The notes beneath the pieces are model-generated. The model did no database searches and was not told where the DNA came from. It saw only the letters and a list, made by a program, of their open reading frames with translations. A stretch of 38,310 nucleotides of DNA from Saccoglossus kowalevskii (Eukaryota > Hemichordata > Enteropneusta > Harrimaniidae), in contig NW_003148484.1 of NCBI RefSeq assembly GCF_000003605.2, positions 1 to 38,310 of the forward strand, in the 5' to 3' direction. The position numbers were made by a program, and so were the translations under genes. Positions 37,420 to 38,310 of this stretch are shown here, in pieces (positions within the stretch are counted from its first letter, which is position 1; the number at the start of each line of letters is the position of its first letter).

Positions 37420-37560
37420 TGTTTTTTGATCTGCACCCTGTGTTACATCCCACTGTGGTGACATGGTTTTTGATCTGCACCCTGTGTTACATCACACTGT
37501 GGTGATATGGGTTTTTGATCTGTCCTGTGTTACATCACACGTGGTGAATATGGGTTTTTG
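37420..37560 (+). repeat. satellite stretch with private indels
   Basis: Within about 130 bases are GTGTTTTTTGATC (one T extra), GACATGGTTTTTGATC (one G short), CACACGTGGTGAATATGGG (two bases short, one A extra) and GATTTGC. The repeat pattern is otherwise intact on both sides. As at 5130-5330, this may be real decay or sequencing error. Confidence 0.7.
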
Positions 37561-38310
37561 ATTTGCACCCTGTGTTACATCACACTGTGGTGATATGGGT
37601 TTTTGATTTGCACCCTGTGTTACATCACACTGTGGGTGATATGGGTTTTTGATCTGCACCCTGTGTTACACCCCACTGTGGTGATATGGGTTTTTGATCT
37701 GCCCTGTGTTACATCCCACTGTGGTGATATGGGTTTTTGATATGCACCCTGTGTTACATCCCACTTTGGTGATATGGGTTTTTGATCTGCTACCTGTGTT
37801 ATATCACACTGTGGGGATATGGGTTTTTGATCTGCTGCCTGTGTTACATCACGCTGTGGTGATATGGGTTTTTGATCTACACCCTGTGTTATATCCCACT
37901 GTGGTGGTATGGGTTTTTGATCTGCACCCTGTGTTACATCACACTGTGGTGATATGGGTTTTTGATCTGCACCCTGTGTTACATCCCACTGTGGTGATAT
38001 GGGTTTTTGATATGCACCCTGTGTTACATCCCACTATGGTGATATGGGTTTTTGATCTGCACCCTGTGTTACATCCCACTGTGGTGATATGAGTTTTTGA
38101 TCTGCACCCTGTGTTATATCACACTGTGGTGATATGGGTTTTTGATCTGTCCTGTGTTACATCACACTGTGGTGATATGGGTTTTTGATCTGCACCCTGT
38201 GTTACATCACACTGTGGTGATATGGGTTTTTGATCTGCACCCTGTGTTACATCACAAATGTGGTGATATGGGTTTTTTGATCTGCTACCTTGTGTTTACA
38301 TCACACTGTG

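Larger units (their letters stand above)
1..38310. repeat. 45-bp satellite array filling the window
   Basis: Seen directly: every part of the window is a copy of one monomer, all in the same orientation. An exact consensus copy is at 1063-1107; it opens with GATCTGCACCC, has TTACATCACACTGTGGTGAT in the middle and ends in GGGTTTTT. Composition is 11 G, 9 C, 8 A and 17 T, with no CpG. Common length variants are 43 bp (GATCTGCCCTG or GATCTGTCCTG, lacking CA or equivalent), 43 bp (CACTGGTGAT, lacking TG) and 46 bp (GCTACCTTG). Common substitutions are ATCACAC to ATCCCAC, TTACATC to TTATATC, and ATGGG to ATGTG. No non-satellite insert was seen. Known of satellites in general: such arrays evolve by unequal exchange and slippage. 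Inference: non-coding eukaryotic satellite; family and species are not recognised. Confidence 0.98.

Noticed and set aside
1..38310. CRISPR array
   Set aside because: Repeats are directly adjacent and whole-length similar. There are no unique spacers of constant length between conserved short repeats and no cas-like genes.
1..38310. Transposable element, LTR or telomeric repeat insert
   Set aside because: Reading across the window I saw no break in the monomer pattern long enough to hold one, and no telomere-type short repeats or target-site duplications.

Overview
The whole 38,310-base window is one uninterrupted head-to-tail satellite (minisatellite-type) array. The basic monomer is 45 bp; an exact consensus copy lies at 1063-1107. 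I estimate 850-860 monomers, all in the same orientation. I found no stretch of unique sequence, no gene, no RNA gene, no transposable element and no array edge. The consensus is about 44% G+C, strongly T-rich on the + strand (17 T against 8 A), and contains no CpG. This points to a eukaryotic heterochromatic or subtelomeric-type satellite. The missing CpG fits a methylated genome such as a vertebrate's, but the sequence does not identify the species, and I do not recognise the family by name.

Many long open reading frames appear only because 45 is a multiple of 3. One frame on each strand of the consensus has no stop: + reads VIWVFDLHPVLHHTV and - reads KPISPQCDVTQGADQ, each repeating. Frames close wherever a 43-bp or 46-bp monomer shifts phase. 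Nearly all + strand 'starts' are GTG or TTG, and the ATG of the consensus meets a stop after three codons. I therefore annotate no CDS.

The real content is hierarchical. Monomer variants are defined by length (45, 43, 46, rarely 35, 41 or 44) and by diagnostic substitutions. They are strung into higher-order repeats: a 135-bp trimer with TTTAAA, a 267-bp hexamer, a 313-bp heptamer with CACGCTG, and units of about 1.7 kb. Blocks of 0.5-1.7 kb recur in tandem and at distances up to about 23 kb.

Layout: 1-2.3 kb, trimer family, a 942-bp tandem duplication and the first hexamer pair; 2.3-5.7 kb, mixed blocks that recur near 11 and 13.5 kb; 5.7-9.5 kb, tandem HOR of about 1.7 kb; 9.7-12.9 kb, hexamer, heptamer and a block reused near 18, 23 and 34 kb; 13.0-16.3 kb, a second 1.7-kb tandem pair; 16.5-22.6 kb, hexamers, heptamers and T8/T9-marked units; 22.7-23.2 kb, a run of 43-bp monomers; 25.1-25.5 kb, a subarray rich in 41/43-bp units; 25.6-38.3 kb, further rearranged copies of earlier blocks. 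Both window ends carry clusters of single-base insertions, so the window may be a whole contig with poorly polished ends.
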